Assembly (NCBI GenBank): GCA_902567095.1
Contig: CACFLG010000002.1
Coordinates: 1 to 64,000, forward strand
Direction: 5' to 3'
Length of the DNA stretch: 64,000 nt
From: an uncultured OM182 clade bacterium
GTDB taxonomy: Bacteria; Pseudomonadota; Gammaproteobacteria; Pseudomonadales; Azotimanducaceae
Of the stretch, positions 36,264 to 47,431 are shown in pieces (the stretch's first letter is position 1; each line of letters starts with the position of its first letter). The position numbers were made by a program, and so were the translations under genes. The notes under the pieces are model-generated. The model had not been told where the DNA came from and ran no database searches. It saw only the letters and a program-made list of their open reading frames with translations.

Positions 36264-36811
36264 CTCAAAACCTCTCCTGTTACGATGTTTTTTATTTTGG
36301 TCGGTCTTCCCAGCTTGCCCAGCTCTCCAAAAAGGACATAGTCAATTTCGTGGCTAAACACCTCTTTAATTTCCTCTGCTGATTTCATAGGAGGCGAACC
36401 GGTAAGGTTGGCTGAAGTCGAAACAAGGGGTCCTGTAAGAGAACAAAGGGCTTTAATTACAGGGTGATCGCTGATTCTGAGTCCCAGGGTTTGGTGCGCC
36501 CCTACAACCCATCGCGGAGCAAAGCCATTGTCTGGGACCAAATAAGTAGTAGGCCCTGGCCAAGTTCTATCCAATTCGTCGTAATGTTTTCTTTCGAGCC
36601 CCTCCAAAAAAGGATCAAATTGACCTATGTGTGTTGCTACCAACAAGAGTCCCTGGGCAACAGATCTCTTTTTAAGATTAAGTAATTTTTCGACGGCGCT
36701 ATAGGAGAAAGGATCGCAACCAAGACCCCAGACACCTTCTGTTGGATAAGCGATAACACCTTGTGTTTTGATAATTTTTACTGCTCTCTCTAAATCTGCA
36801 CTCTTTTCCAT
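36260..36811 (-). CDS. tsaC: L-threonylcarbamoyladenylate synthase (TsaC/YrdC)
   Basis: Makes the activated carbamoyl-threonine used for the t6A37 modification of tRNAs that read ANN codons. The Sua5/YrdC core is visible: AYPTEGVWGLGCDP, the nucleotide-binding segment LNLKKRSVAQGLLLVA and VSTSANLTGSPP. I chose ATG 36811 (183 residues); a TTG at 36835 would add eight residues and has no ribosome site. In Pseudomonas dprA and a LysM gene stand between this gene and def; here tsaC and def are directly divergent. Confidence 0.94.
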   Translation of the reverse strand: MEKSADLERAVKIIKTQGVIAYPTEGVWGLGCDPFSYSAVEKLLNLKKRSVAQGLLLVATHIGQFDPFLEGLERKHYDELDRTWPGPTTYLVPDNGFAPRWVVGAHQTLGLRISDHPVIKALCSLTGPLVSTSANLTGSPPMKSAEEIKEVFSHEIDYVLFGELGKLGRPTKIKNIVTGEVLR

Positions 36812-36888
36812 TCTTTTACCGTAAAGTTTGTTCAATCTATTTCAGGATCGATCTTGAATTAACAAATCCTCTTAGTCCTTTTCAGGGA

Positions 36889-36920
36889 TTGAAGATTTAA
36901 GCTCTGAAAAAGTTTATAAT
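36889..36920 (+). promoter_or_regulatory. Possible promoter of the def-fmt-rsmB-trk operon
   Basis: A perfect TATAAT (36915-36920) lies 52 nt before the def ATG. The nearest -35-like hexamer, TTGAAG (36889-36894), is 20 nt away, which is long. The following leader can fold: CCCGA (36921-36925) with TCGGG (36960-36964), enclosing CTCC/GGAG (36938-36950). Confidence 0.4.
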
Positions 36921-36972
36921 CCCGAGCTTTAAGAATTCTCCTCTAGGGAGTTTAACTTTTCGGGGCTAGAAA

Positions 36973-37485
36973 ATGCATCCTCTCGAAATACTAGAGTTTC
37001 CAGATCCCAGATTAAGAACTGTCGCTAGCCCCGTCAAAACCATCAACGGCGAGATTGTAAAGTTTACTGAAAGACTCCTTTTTACTATGTACGGTGCTTC
37101 GGGTATAGGGTTGGCTGCCTCCCAAGTTAATTTCCATCAGCGTATAATTGCAATTGATATTTCCGAGACGAAAGACGATCCCTTAATTCTTATCAATCCA
37201 AAAATCATTGAACGAGCGGGAGAAATCGAAAGTAACGAAGGTTGCCTATCGATTCCAGGCTTCTATGAACCTGTAAAAAGGTTTAGCGAAATTAGCATAG
37301 AGGCAATCAACCCAAACGGTGATAAATTTTTTTTAGAAGCGACGGAGTTGCTCGCGATATGTATTCAACACGAAATCGATCATTTAGATGGGAAGTTGTT
37401 CGTAGATTATGTGTCCAAGACTAAAAGACAACTCATAAGGAAAAAGTTAAAAAAAACAAACTCCAATCGCACAGGTGTCAATTGA
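36973..37485 (+). CDS. def: Peptide deformylase
   Basis: Metalloenzyme that removes the N-formyl group from new proteins. All three motifs are present: GIGLAASQV, EGCLSIPG (metal Cys) and QHEIDHLDG (two metal His and catalytic Glu). 170 residues, normal. The stop codon overlaps the fmt start, so the deformylase and the transformylase that creates its substrate are translationally coupled, as in many bacteria. Confidence 0.98.
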   Translation: MHPLEILEFPDPRLRTVASPVKTINGEIVKFTERLLFTMYGASGIGLAASQVNFHQRIIAIDISETKDDPLILINPKIIERAGEIESNEGCLSIPGFYEPVKRFSEISIEAINPNGDKFFLEATELLAICIQHEIDHLDGKLFVDYVSKTKRQLIRKKLKKTNSNRTGVN

Positions 37486-38411
37486 GAATTGTCTTCGCGG
37501 GAACGCCTGAGTTTGCCGCAAGACATTTAGAGGCTCTTTTAAAAAGCCGTCACGAGATTGTGGCTGTGATTACCCAACCAGATAAAAAAGGAAAACGAGG
37601 GCGAAGTCTAGTCGAGTCTCCAGTTAAGAAATTAGCTCGAGAATTCGGATTGCCAGCTCTCCAACCGCTTAGGTTAACAAAAAAAGATCTTTCCCCTTTC
37701 AGTTTTGAACTACTGGTAGTGGTTGCATTTGGGCAAATACTTGATCTTGATGTCCTGGAAACGCCTACTAAAGGCTCTATCAATGTCCATGCATCATTAC
37801 TGCCTCGATGGAGGGGCGCGGCTCCCATACAAAGATCTATTTTAGCAGGAGACAAAAATTCAGGGATTACTATTATGCAAATGGACGATGGATTAGATAC
37901 CGGAAATATTCTAGCTTCTCAGTCTATCCAGTCCTCTGAGGAGAGCTCAGAATCACTAAGCCAGAAATTATGCTCGCTTGGACAAGAACTAATGCTAAAA
38001 ACCCTAGAAGACCTAGACCAACTTCAAAAAGACTCAATCCCTCAGAGTGACGAGCTCACTACCTACGCAGCAAAAATTTCGAAAGACGAGGCCAGAATTA
38101 ACTGGCTTAGCGACTCTACCTTTATCGAAAGACAAGTGAGAGCATTTAACCCTTCTCCCGTTGCCTATACTTTCATAAATGGAATTCGAGTAAAGATACT
38201 CTCAGCAAAAGAGACAAACGAAGCAGAAGGAAATGCCGGCGAGATTATAGAAATAAGTAAAGAGGGGGTTTTGGTAGGAACAAAAACTAAGGCTATAAGA
38301 ATAAAAGAGCTCCAGCTGAATCAAGGCAAAGGAAATATCCTCAAGGAGGCCGACATTCAAAACGGATGGAGTCATATTTTTTCATGTGGGAAAACTTTCG
38401 ATCAGTCATGA
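37482..38411 (+). CDS. fmt: Methionyl-tRNA formyltransferase
   Basis: Formylates Met-tRNAfMet with 10-formyl-tetrahydrofolate. 309 residues: RIVFAGTPEFAA at the N-terminus, catalytic NVHASLLPRWRGAAPIQRSI, the Asp in MDDGLDTGNIL, and a C-terminal OB-type domain. Translation starts at TTG 37482 within TTGA, overlapping the def TGA; no ATG lies near. Its own stop overlaps the ATG of rsmB. Confidence 0.97.
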   Translation: MRIVFAGTPEFAARHLEALLKSRHEIVAVITQPDKKGKRGRSLVESPVKKLAREFGLPALQPLRLTKKDLSPFSFELLVVVAFGQILDLDVLETPTKGSINVHASLLPRWRGAAPIQRSILAGDKNSGITIMQMDDGLDTGNILASQSIQSSEESSESLSQKLCSLGQELMLKTLEDLDQLQKDSIPQSDELTTYAAKISKDEARINWLSDSTFIERQVRAFNPSPVAYTFINGIRVKILSAKETNEAEGNAGEIIEISKEGVLVGTKTKAIRIKELQLNQGKGNILKEADIQNGWSHIFSCGKTFDQS

Positions 38412-39691
38412 ACGATTATTCGATTTCAGCTTTAGTTCTAAAAGGGGTAGTAAGGGAAGGAAAATCTCTAGATAAATGCTTACAGGAAAAAAAACCGATT
38501 GTCAGTCAAATATGTTTTGGGAGTTTGCGCAATTATTTCCTTTATTCAAAACTCTTAGAGAAAATTGTAAAAAAGCCGATCAATAAAAAACACTCTGACC
38601 TTTTTAATCTTCTCATAGCTGGGCTCTACAGTTTAGATAATTTAAAGAAACCAGTTCACGCTTGCGTAAATGAGTCCGTCGAGGCTAGCACGTTTTTAGG
38701 AAAATCTTGGGCTAAGAACTTAATCAATGCGGTGTTACGAAATTATCTAAGAAACAAAGAATTTCTCAACAAAACGGTTGTCCAAGCCTCTTTAGAGGCA
38801 GAGACAAATCACCCAGAATGGCTTGTCTCTCTACTTAAAAAGGACTGGGACAATTGGCGAGGTATCATCAATGCAAACAGTAACAAAGGTCCAATGACTC
38901 TAAGAATTAATCGGCAACGCATCTCAAGATTGGAATATCAAAAAATGCTAGAAGCCGCTCGAATAAAATCAGAAAAAGGAGCTCTCTCAGAGGAAGCACT
39001 TTACATCAGCGAGGCAAAAAATGTTGAAATGCTGCCCGGTTTTTCGAAGGGGCTTGTATCTGTGCAGGACGAAGGGGCTCAGGTCGCGGTCAAATTTATG
39101 AATTTAGTGCCTGGTTTGAGGATTTTAGATGCGTGCGCCGCCCCAGGAGGAAAAACGTGCCATATCTTAGAAACAAATCCCGACTCGAAAGTGGTCTCAA
39201 TCGATAAAAGTAATGAACGACTAGCTTTACTAAATGAGAACCTAAAGCGTCTATCGTTAAGAGCAAATGTCATAAATTCTCACCTAGAAAATTTTAAGAC
39301 GAGACAGAAATTTGACCGAGTTCTTTTAGATGCTCCATGCTCGGCAACGGGAGTAATACGAAGACATCCTGATATAAAATTACTGCGGAAGGCGAACGAT
39401 ATTGGTAAGCTGAGAATTCAGCAAGACCGGCTTCTTCAGCACTCCTTCGATCTACTTGCTGAGGGCGGCGAGCTCCTTTACGTTACTTGCTCAGTCTTAA
39501 AAATGGAAAACGATTCGGTAGTGAAAAAATTTATTAGCAAAAATTCGGATGCGGAGATTAAGAAAATAAACCAATTGAGCAAAATTGAAAAATTTAAATT
39601 TACTAGGACCGAACTAGGTGTTCAGTTTTTTCCTACAGCTGAACACCACGACGGATTCTATTACTCTTCGATCGTACGGAAACTAAAATGA
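38408..39691 (+). CDS. rsmB: 16S rRNA cytosine-967 C5-methyltransferase
   Basis: 427 residues from the ATG at 38408: N-terminal NusB-like RNA-binding domain (about 1-140) and a C-terminal SAM domain with DACAAPGGKT, DAPCSATGVIRRHPDIK (Cys that releases product) and the catalytic TCS in YVTCSVLKMEND. The ATG overlaps the fmt TGA by 4 nt; a frame start at 38366 would overlap fmt by 46 nt. The fmt-rsmB-trkA order is a conserved gammaproteobacterial block. Confidence 0.96.
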   Translation: MNDYSISALVLKGVVREGKSLDKCLQEKKPIVSQICFGSLRNYFLYSKLLEKIVKKPINKKHSDLFNLLIAGLYSLDNLKKPVHACVNESVEASTFLGKSWAKNLINAVLRNYLRNKEFLNKTVVQASLEAETNHPEWLVSLLKKDWDNWRGIINANSNKGPMTLRINRQRISRLEYQKMLEAARIKSEKGALSEEALYISEAKNVEMLPGFSKGLVSVQDEGAQVAVKFMNLVPGLRILDACAAPGGKTCHILETNPDSKVVSIDKSNERLALLNENLKRLSLRANVINSHLENFKTRQKFDRVLLDAPCSATGVIRRHPDIKLLRKANDIGKLRIQQDRLLQHSFDLLAEGGELLYVTCSVLKMENDSVVKKFISKNSDAEIKKINQLSKIEKFKFTRTELGVQFFPTAEHHDGFYYSSIVRKLK

Positions 39692-41064
39692 AAATAATTA
39701 TCTTAGGGGGAGGACAGGTGGGAGCTAATTTAGCTCAAAATCTCACCAAAGAAGATTCAGACATAACGGTAGTGGACAAAGATTCGGAAAGGCTGAGAGA
39801 ACTCCAAGACAAACTGGATATCCAGACAATTAGAGGCATGGCCTCGCATCCAGAAATCTTGAAACAAGCGGGCGCCGAGGAGGCTGATATGCTCATCGCG
39901 GTGACGTCTAGCGATGAAGTAAATATGGTCGCCTGCCAAGTGGCCCATACAGTTTTCGATATAGATAAAAAGATAGCGAGAATTAGATCTTCAGCCTACA
40001 TAAAAAACGGCGGCATTTTTAGAGATGAGGCGATGCCTGTAGATGTTATTGTAAATCCAGAGGAAATAGTCACTCTGGATATCTTGAGACTGATAGAAAA
40101 TCCTGGAGCCCTTCAGGTAATGGAATTTGCAAATGGAAAGGCCCAATTAGTTGGAATGAAAGCTTTTTATGGGGGTCCTCTCGTCAATCAAGAGCTAAGA
40201 TATCTCAGGCAACACATGCCAAAAGTTGATACCAGGGTAGTAGCAATTTTTCGCGGAGACAGCCCAATTATACCTCACGGAGACACGGTAATCGAAGCCG
40301 ATGACGAGGTCTTTTTCATCGCCGCTAAGCAAGATATAAAAAACGTTATGTCGGAAATGCGCAGAGCGGAGGCTCCGAATAAGAGAATAATAATTGCTGG
40401 AGGAGGAACTATAGGAAAAGGCTTAGCGAAGAGCGCCGAGAAAAAATTCAGTGTGAAAATTATCGAACAAAAAAAACATAAGGCTTTAGAGCTTTCTGAG
40501 CAACTTGATGACACGATTGTATTAATAGGCGACGCCTCGGATAGAAGTCTGCTGCTGGAAGAAAACATAAACGAAACTGATGTTTTCTGCGCGGTAACTA
40601 GTGACGATGAAACGAACATCATGTCCGCGATGTTAGCAAAAAGTCTGGGGGCGAGAAAAGTAATAGCCCTAATGAACAACCAGGCTTACGCTGACCTAAT
40701 TGAGGGAGGCAACATCGATGTGGTCATTAATCCCCATCAAGCGACCCTAGGGTCTATCCTCACTCACATAAGACATGGAGACGTCGTCCGCGATCATTCA
40801 CTTCGAAGAGGGGCAGCAGAAGCTATCGAAGCTATCGCCCACGGGGATAAGAATACTTCTAAAGTTGTTGGTCGAAAAGTTGAAGAAATTGAACTTCCGT
40901 CTGGAACAAACATTGGGGCCATTGTGAGAGGTAAAGAGGTGCTGATGGCGCATGACGATATCGTGATATCACCAGACGACCATCTAATAATGTTTGTCGT
41001 TGAGAAAAAAAGAATAAGAGACGTAGAGAAACTTTTCGAAAACAACACTCGACTGCTCAATTAA
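39688..41064 (+). CDS. trkA: Trk potassium uptake regulatory subunit TrkA
   Basis: Peripheral NAD-binding subunit that gates the TrkH potassium channel. 458 residues with two repeats, each a Rossmann RCK_N domain (IILGGGQVGANLA at 3-15; IIIAGGGTIGKGLA near 234) followed by a TrkA-C domain (HMPKVDTRVVAIFR and PSGTNIGAIVRG). It overlaps rsmB by 4 nt and is followed 3 nt later by trkH. Confidence 0.97.
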   Translation: MKIIILGGGQVGANLAQNLTKEDSDITVVDKDSERLRELQDKLDIQTIRGMASHPEILKQAGAEEADMLIAVTSSDEVNMVACQVAHTVFDIDKKIARIRSSAYIKNGGIFRDEAMPVDVIVNPEEIVTLDILRLIENPGALQVMEFANGKAQLVGMKAFYGGPLVNQELRYLRQHMPKVDTRVVAIFRGDSPIIPHGDTVIEADDEVFFIAAKQDIKNVMSEMRRAEAPNKRIIIAGGGTIGKGLAKSAEKKFSVKIIEQKKHKALELSEQLDDTIVLIGDASDRSLLLEENINETDVFCAVTSDDETNIMSAMLAKSLGARKVIALMNNQAYADLIEGGNIDVVINPHQATLGSILTHIRHGDVVRDHSLRRGAAEAIEAIAHGDKNTSKVVGRKVEEIELPSGTNIGAIVRGKEVLMAHDDIVISPDDHLIMFVVEKKRIRDVEKLFENNTRLLN

Positions 41065-41067
41065 AAG

Positions 41068-42513
41068 ATGCATTTCCAAATAACAGCTAAAATTCTAGGA
41101 ATATTGTTAGTCGTTTTCAGCGCTACGATGGTGCCGCCAATCGTGGTCGCCGTAATATTTGATGAGCCTCTCCTTGTCTTTTTGAGAGCTTTTGGGATCA
41201 CCTTTACGTTTGGGGCAACCCTTTGGGTGCTCTTTTCAAGGAGTAGGGCAGATATGAGAACAAAAGAAGGATTCTTAATTACTGTTTTCTTCTATATTGC
41301 ACTTGGCTCTTTCGGAGCAGTCCCCTTCATTGATGATAAGGGGCTTGGATTGAGTATCCCTGATGGATTATTTGAATCTTTTTCCGGGCTCACCACTACT
41401 GGGGCTACCGTTATACAAGGTTTAGATCAAATGCCCAAGTCAATCCTATATTACAGACAACAATTACAGTGGTTAGGGGGGATGGGAATTATCGTATTAG
41501 CGGTCGCAATTTTACCTATGCTAGGAATTGGAGGAATGCAACTTTATCGAACCGAGACGCCTGGGCCTGTAAAAGACTCGAAACTTACTCCTCGGATAAA
41601 AGAGACTGCTCTGGCTCTTTGGTCAATTTACCTAGGTCTTTCGGTAGCATGTGCGACATCATATTTCGTGGCAGGCATGACGATGTTTGATTCAATCTGC
41701 CATAGTTTTTCTACTATCGCCATTGGGGGATTTTCTACACACGATAGTTCCATAGGATTTTTTGAATCGCAACTGATAGAGACGGTTTGTATCATTTTCA
41801 TGCTTATCGCAAGCTTGAACTTTGCACTTCATTTTTTTGCGCTAAAAGAAAAAACCGCTCGGCACTATCTCCAGGACGACGAAGTGAAATTCTTCATTTC
41901 TATAGTCATTGTAAGCATCCTTCTAGTAACTCTTTTGTTGGTAAACGAATCTGTTTACAGTACGAACACTGCTCTTCGAATGAGCACTTTTGAAGTAGTT
42001 TCAATTTTTACGACTACTGGCTACACGACTGCAGGATTCTCCTCTTGGCCGTCAATAATTCCTGTCTTTATATTTTTCGGCGCTTTTACAGGAGCATGCG
42101 CGGGGTCTACAGGTGGAGGGATGAAAGCGATAAGAGTCCTTTTGATATGGAAACAAGGACTAAGAGAAGTTCATCGTTTGATCCATCCGCACGCGATGTT
42201 TCCCGTCAAAGTCAATCATCGACAAGTACCAAGTGAAGTAATGCAAGCGGTTTGGGGGTTTTTTTCGATTTACGTAGTGATTTTCATCTTTATGCTCCTC
42301 GCTCTTATGCTGACTGGGCTTGATTTTCTGACCTCCTTTTCAGCAGTTGGAGCAACCATAAACAATTTAGGACCCGGACTTGGAGGAGTATCCGAGAACT
42401 ACGCAAATATTTCCGATTCTGCAAAAATTTTACTTTGCTTCGCTATGGCTCTGGGTCGATTGGAGATCTTCACATTACTGGTTCTTTTCTCACCAATGTT
42501 TTGGAGAAAATGA
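41068..42513 (+). CDS. trkH: Trk potassium uptake channel subunit TrkH
   Basis: Potassium-translocating membrane subunit, 481 residues with four pore-loop repeats. Selectivity-filter-like turns are visible in LTTTGATVI, IAIGGFSTHDS, FTTTGYTTAGFS and VGATINNLGPG. The intracellular-loop segment AGSTGGGMKAIRVLL is characteristic. It forms one unit with trkA; the next gene, a methyltransferase, overlaps its stop by 4 nt. Confidence 0.97.
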   Translation: MHFQITAKILGILLVVFSATMVPPIVVAVIFDEPLLVFLRAFGITFTFGATLWVLFSRSRADMRTKEGFLITVFFYIALGSFGAVPFIDDKGLGLSIPDGLFESFSGLTTTGATVIQGLDQMPKSILYYRQQLQWLGGMGIIVLAVAILPMLGIGGMQLYRTETPGPVKDSKLTPRIKETALALWSIYLGLSVACATSYFVAGMTMFDSICHSFSTIAIGGFSTHDSSIGFFESQLIETVCIIFMLIASLNFALHFFALKEKTARHYLQDDEVKFFISIVIVSILLVTLLLVNESVYSTNTALRMSTFEVVSIFTTTGYTTAGFSSWPSIIPVFIFFGAFTGACAGSTGGGMKAIRVLLIWKQGLREVHRLIHPHAMFPVKVNHRQVPSEVMQAVWGFFSIYVVIFIFMLLALMLTGLDFLTSFSAVGATINNLGPGLGGVSENYANISDSAKILLCFAMALGRLEIFTLLVLFSPMFWRK

Positions 42514-43085
42514 GCGAAAAAAGGCGAGAAAAATGGAACTATCATTACAACACACTCACAGATGCTGGGTCGGTGGCGGATGTTTTAAAGGAGAACGTTT
42601 CTCTTCTACCGAGAGAAGGCGTAGCTCTTGATATTGCTTGTGGCATAGGTGCAAATAGTCTCTTTCTAGCGAGTCTCGGAATGGAAGTGAAGGCTTGGGA
42701 TTTTTCAAAGACGGCCATAGATGCAATAAAGGGTGTGCTAACGAGCGGTGAAAAGATCTTCCCGGAAGAAATGGAAATTTCAAGTTCTTCTTTCGATAAC
42801 CATCAGTTTGACCTTATTCTATGTTGTCACTATCTAGATAGAGCTATCGCCAAAGCGATATATAATGCCACTGCCCCTGGGGGCCTAATAATTTATCAGA
42901 CATTCACCTCAGAGAGGAGATTTGATGTTGGTCCTTCAAATCCAGAATTCTTGTTACATTATCGAGAGCTATTTTTTTTAGTGCGAGAATGTGAGATTTT
43001 GTCTTACAGAGAGCAACTTACAAAAAGATCTGAGAAAGACAAGATGTTTGGAAAAGCCTACATGATAGCCAAAAAAATCAGCTAG
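42510..43085 (+). CDS. Class I SAM-dependent methyltransferase of unknown substrate
   Basis: 191 residues from the ATG at 42510, which has GGAG 5 nt upstream and overlaps the trkH stop by 4 nt. The SAM-binding motif is ALDIACGIGANSLFLASLG, followed by the acidic residue in VKAWDFSKTAID and a later LILCCHYLDR and APGGLIIYQTF. It resembles TehB-like small methyltransferases. The N-terminal KREKWNYHYNT could help recognise substrate. Coupling to trkH and gmhB gives no clear substrate, so I name no function beyond methyl transfer. Confidence 0.8.
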   Translation: MSEKRREKWNYHYNTLTDAGSVADVLKENVSLLPREGVALDIACGIGANSLFLASLGMEVKAWDFSKTAIDAIKGVLTSGEKIFPEEMEISSSSFDNHQFDLILCCHYLDRAIAKAIYNATAPGGLIIYQTFTSERRFDVGPSNPEFLLHYRELFFLVRECEILSYREQLTKRSEKDKMFGKAYMIAKKIS

Positions 43086-43091
43086 TACGAA

Positions 43092-43625
43092 ATGAAAAGG
43101 TTTGTAATCTTAGATCGAGATGGAGTAATAAACCGAGAATCATCCTCTTATGTAAAAACGGAAGACGAGTGGATTCCCGAAGAGGGATCTGTAGAAGCAA
43201 TTGCAATGTTAACACTGGCTGGAATTCCAGTTTTTATAGCAACTAACCAGAGTGCGGTAGGGCGAGGGATCATCTCAGATCTCGATCTTCAAAAAATACA
43301 CAAGAAAATGATGAAAATGGTTGTGGAGGCTGGCGGAAAAATTTCTGACATAAAATACTGTCCTCACTTACCTAGCGCAGCTTGCAATTGCAGAAAACCA
43401 GAGCCCGGCTTGTTAAATCAGATTTTCGTTGAAAATAAACTGAAGGGTTCGGATGGGTTCTTCGTTGGCGACGCCGCTACCGACCTCCAAGCTGCCAAAC
43501 TAGCTGGATGCAATCCAGTTTTAGTTCTTACTGGAAAAGGCAAAAAGACAATTGAAAGTTGCCCTGAGCAGTCACTTGTATTTGATAATTTGAAGTCATT
43601 CGTTACCTCTTTATTGAAGAAATGA
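43092..43625 (+). CDS. gmhB: D-glycero-D-manno-heptose 1,7-bisphosphate phosphatase
   Basis: HAD phosphatase in ADP-heptose synthesis for the LPS inner core. 177 residues. The catalytic LDRDGVIN (Asp8, Asp10) and the family's structural zinc loop CPHLPSAACNC (Cys90, His92, Cys98, Cys100) identify GmhB rather than a histidinol phosphatase alone; VGDAATDLQAA closes the active site. It is 6 nt after the methyltransferase and converges on gyrB, near which gmhB also lies in Pseudomonas. Confidence 0.92.
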   Translation: MKRFVILDRDGVINRESSSYVKTEDEWIPEEGSVEAIAMLTLAGIPVFIATNQSAVGRGIISDLDLQKIHKKMMKMVVEAGGKISDIKYCPHLPSAACNCRKPEPGLLNQIFVENKLKGSDGFFVGDAATDLQAAKLAGCNPVLVLTGKGKKTIESCPEQSLVFDNLKSFVTSLLKK

Positions 43626-43662
43626 GTTAAACTATCGTCTTTAATAGTGAGTGCTTACTCCG

Positions 43663-46080
<2,418 letters not shown>

Positions 46081-46092
46081 TTACTTCTCCAA

Positions 46093-47181
46093 CTAATTTC
46101 TAATTTTTCCTCGTTCCACGTGAAACAATTTCGCTGATGTGGTTTCAGTAAATCTCGAAAGAGCAAAATGATCAACTGCAGTGATTATTGTTTGATGCCC
46201 TGTTTCGTATAAATATTCTTGAATTTTTCTGCGATGTTGCTCATCAAACTCAGCCCCAAGATCGTCGACAAGAAAGATTGGTTTGTTCTCATTCGGCACC
46301 TTTTCTGCGAGCAAGAACTGGCCCTGTGCTAACTTCAATGCCCAAACTATGGATTTAAGCTCGCCCCGCGAACATATTTCCGTTACTGGCCTTCCCCTAA
46401 TATAAATCTTTAGTTCAGCCCGATGAAAGCCGGAGCTAGTATAACCTCTCTTGATGTCGATTTCAGAATTTCTATCAAAAACCTCATCTAAGTGACTTTT
46501 CTCCCCCCAACCACGAAAATAGCGAAGCTCGACGTCTTTCAGTCCGCTGATTCTCTCAAGGATCTTTGAAAAGAGAGGGGAAAGGTTCTTAATATAATGG
46601 GTTCTGTATTCGTCAATTTTCACTGAGTTTTTAATTAATCCATTTGTCCAGCTCGCGAGCTCATCTCTCTCCCGAGCTCTAAGCTGAAGAGTGGAATTTC
46701 TCTGTTTAAGACAACGATTGGCTCTCTCCCAAACTTCCTTAAATAGGGGTTCCACGTGAAACGTACCCCAATTCATAAAACTCCTTCTCCTAACCGGGGA
46801 ACCAATCAGCAGACTAATGCTATTAGGACCGAGTACAACCGTTGGAAGGCATAAGGCAAGTTCACTGGCCCGACCAATTTTTTCTCCATCTATTCTGATT
46901 TCCAAAGCCCCGGATCTTGATCGTGACACACCAACACGAGAAAGCTGGAACTCCTTCTTGATTTCTCCCCGAACCATGCACTCTTCTTTTCCTTCCATTA
47001 TAAAGGAATGCCGATTACTTGTTGTAAAAGACCTGGCACTAGACAAGAAGTAAAAAGCTTCCAAGAGACTAGTTTTTCCGCTCCCGTTCGCCCCTAACAA
47101 AAAATTCGACTTTGGATCTAACTCTATTCTTACGTTTGCGAGGTTTCGAAAATTCGTGATCGAGACACTCCTCAAGCTCAT
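46093..47181 (-). CDS. recF: DNA replication/repair protein RecF
   Basis: SMC-like ATPase that helps load RecA at single-strand gaps. 362 residues; Walker A LLGANGSGKTSLLEAF (about 28-43), the ABC-type signature region SRGELKSIVWALKLAQ and Walker B IFLVDDLGAEFD. ATG at 47181. Two parS-like sites lie inside the coding sequence, both read as Phe-His-Val-Glu. A 250-nt gap separates it from dnaN, longer than usual. Confidence 0.96.
   Translation of the reverse strand: MSLRSVSITNFRNLANVRIELDPKSNFLLGANGSGKTSLLEAFYFLSSARSFTTSNRHSFIMEGKEECMVRGEIKKEFQLSRVGVSRSRSGALEIRIDGEKIGRASELALCLPTVVLGPNSISLLIGSPVRRRSFMNWGTFHVEPLFKEVWERANRCLKQRNSTLQLRARERDELASWTNGLIKNSVKIDEYRTHYIKNLSPLFSKILERISGLKDVELRYFRGWGEKSHLDEVFDRNSEIDIKRGYTSSGFHRAELKIYIRGRPVTEICSRGELKSIVWALKLAQGQFLLAEKVPNENKPIFLVDDLGAEFDEQHRRKIQEYLYETGHQTIITAVDHFALSRFTETTSAKLFHVERGKIRN
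46113..46126. promoter_or_regulatory. parS: parS site 1 (inside recF)
   Basis: GTTCCACGTGAAAC, a near-perfect palindrome matching the ParB-binding consensus GTTNCACGTGNAAC. It overlaps the codons for LFHVER close to the RecF C-terminus. ParA and ParB are encoded 11 kb away on the other side of oriC. Confidence 0.85.
46749..46762. promoter_or_regulatory. parS: parS site 2 (inside recF)
   Basis: A second identical 14-mer GTTCCACGTGAAAC, 636 nt from the first, in the codons for TFHVEP near RecF residue 140. Two identical copies of a 14-nt near-palindrome within one gene are very unlikely by chance and match the clustered parS sites known near gammaproteobacterial origins. Confidence 0.85.
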
Positions 47182-47431
47182 GACGCCTCAGAATAAAAGG
47201 TAAAAAGATTCAACTTCACCCTCTCATTATTTCTATGTCTGTGAATGTGCTCTTTTTTGTTCACCTTTTGTTTGCCCGTCTACGATCAACGAAAGAAGTT
47301 TTGAAATCTGCGTGAATAACCGAAAGAATCCTCAGCTTGATAAGTTTGCCTAAACTATTAAACTAAGCGACAAGAAACAGAAGGTGAATCGTTTCATCTA
47401 AATTCATTTAAGCTGACTTTTTGAGCTTCCC

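Noticed and set aside
40275..40679. Antisense open frame of 134 codons over trkA
   Set aside because: Fully inside trkA, hydrophobic/Ser-rich reverse translation with no motif.
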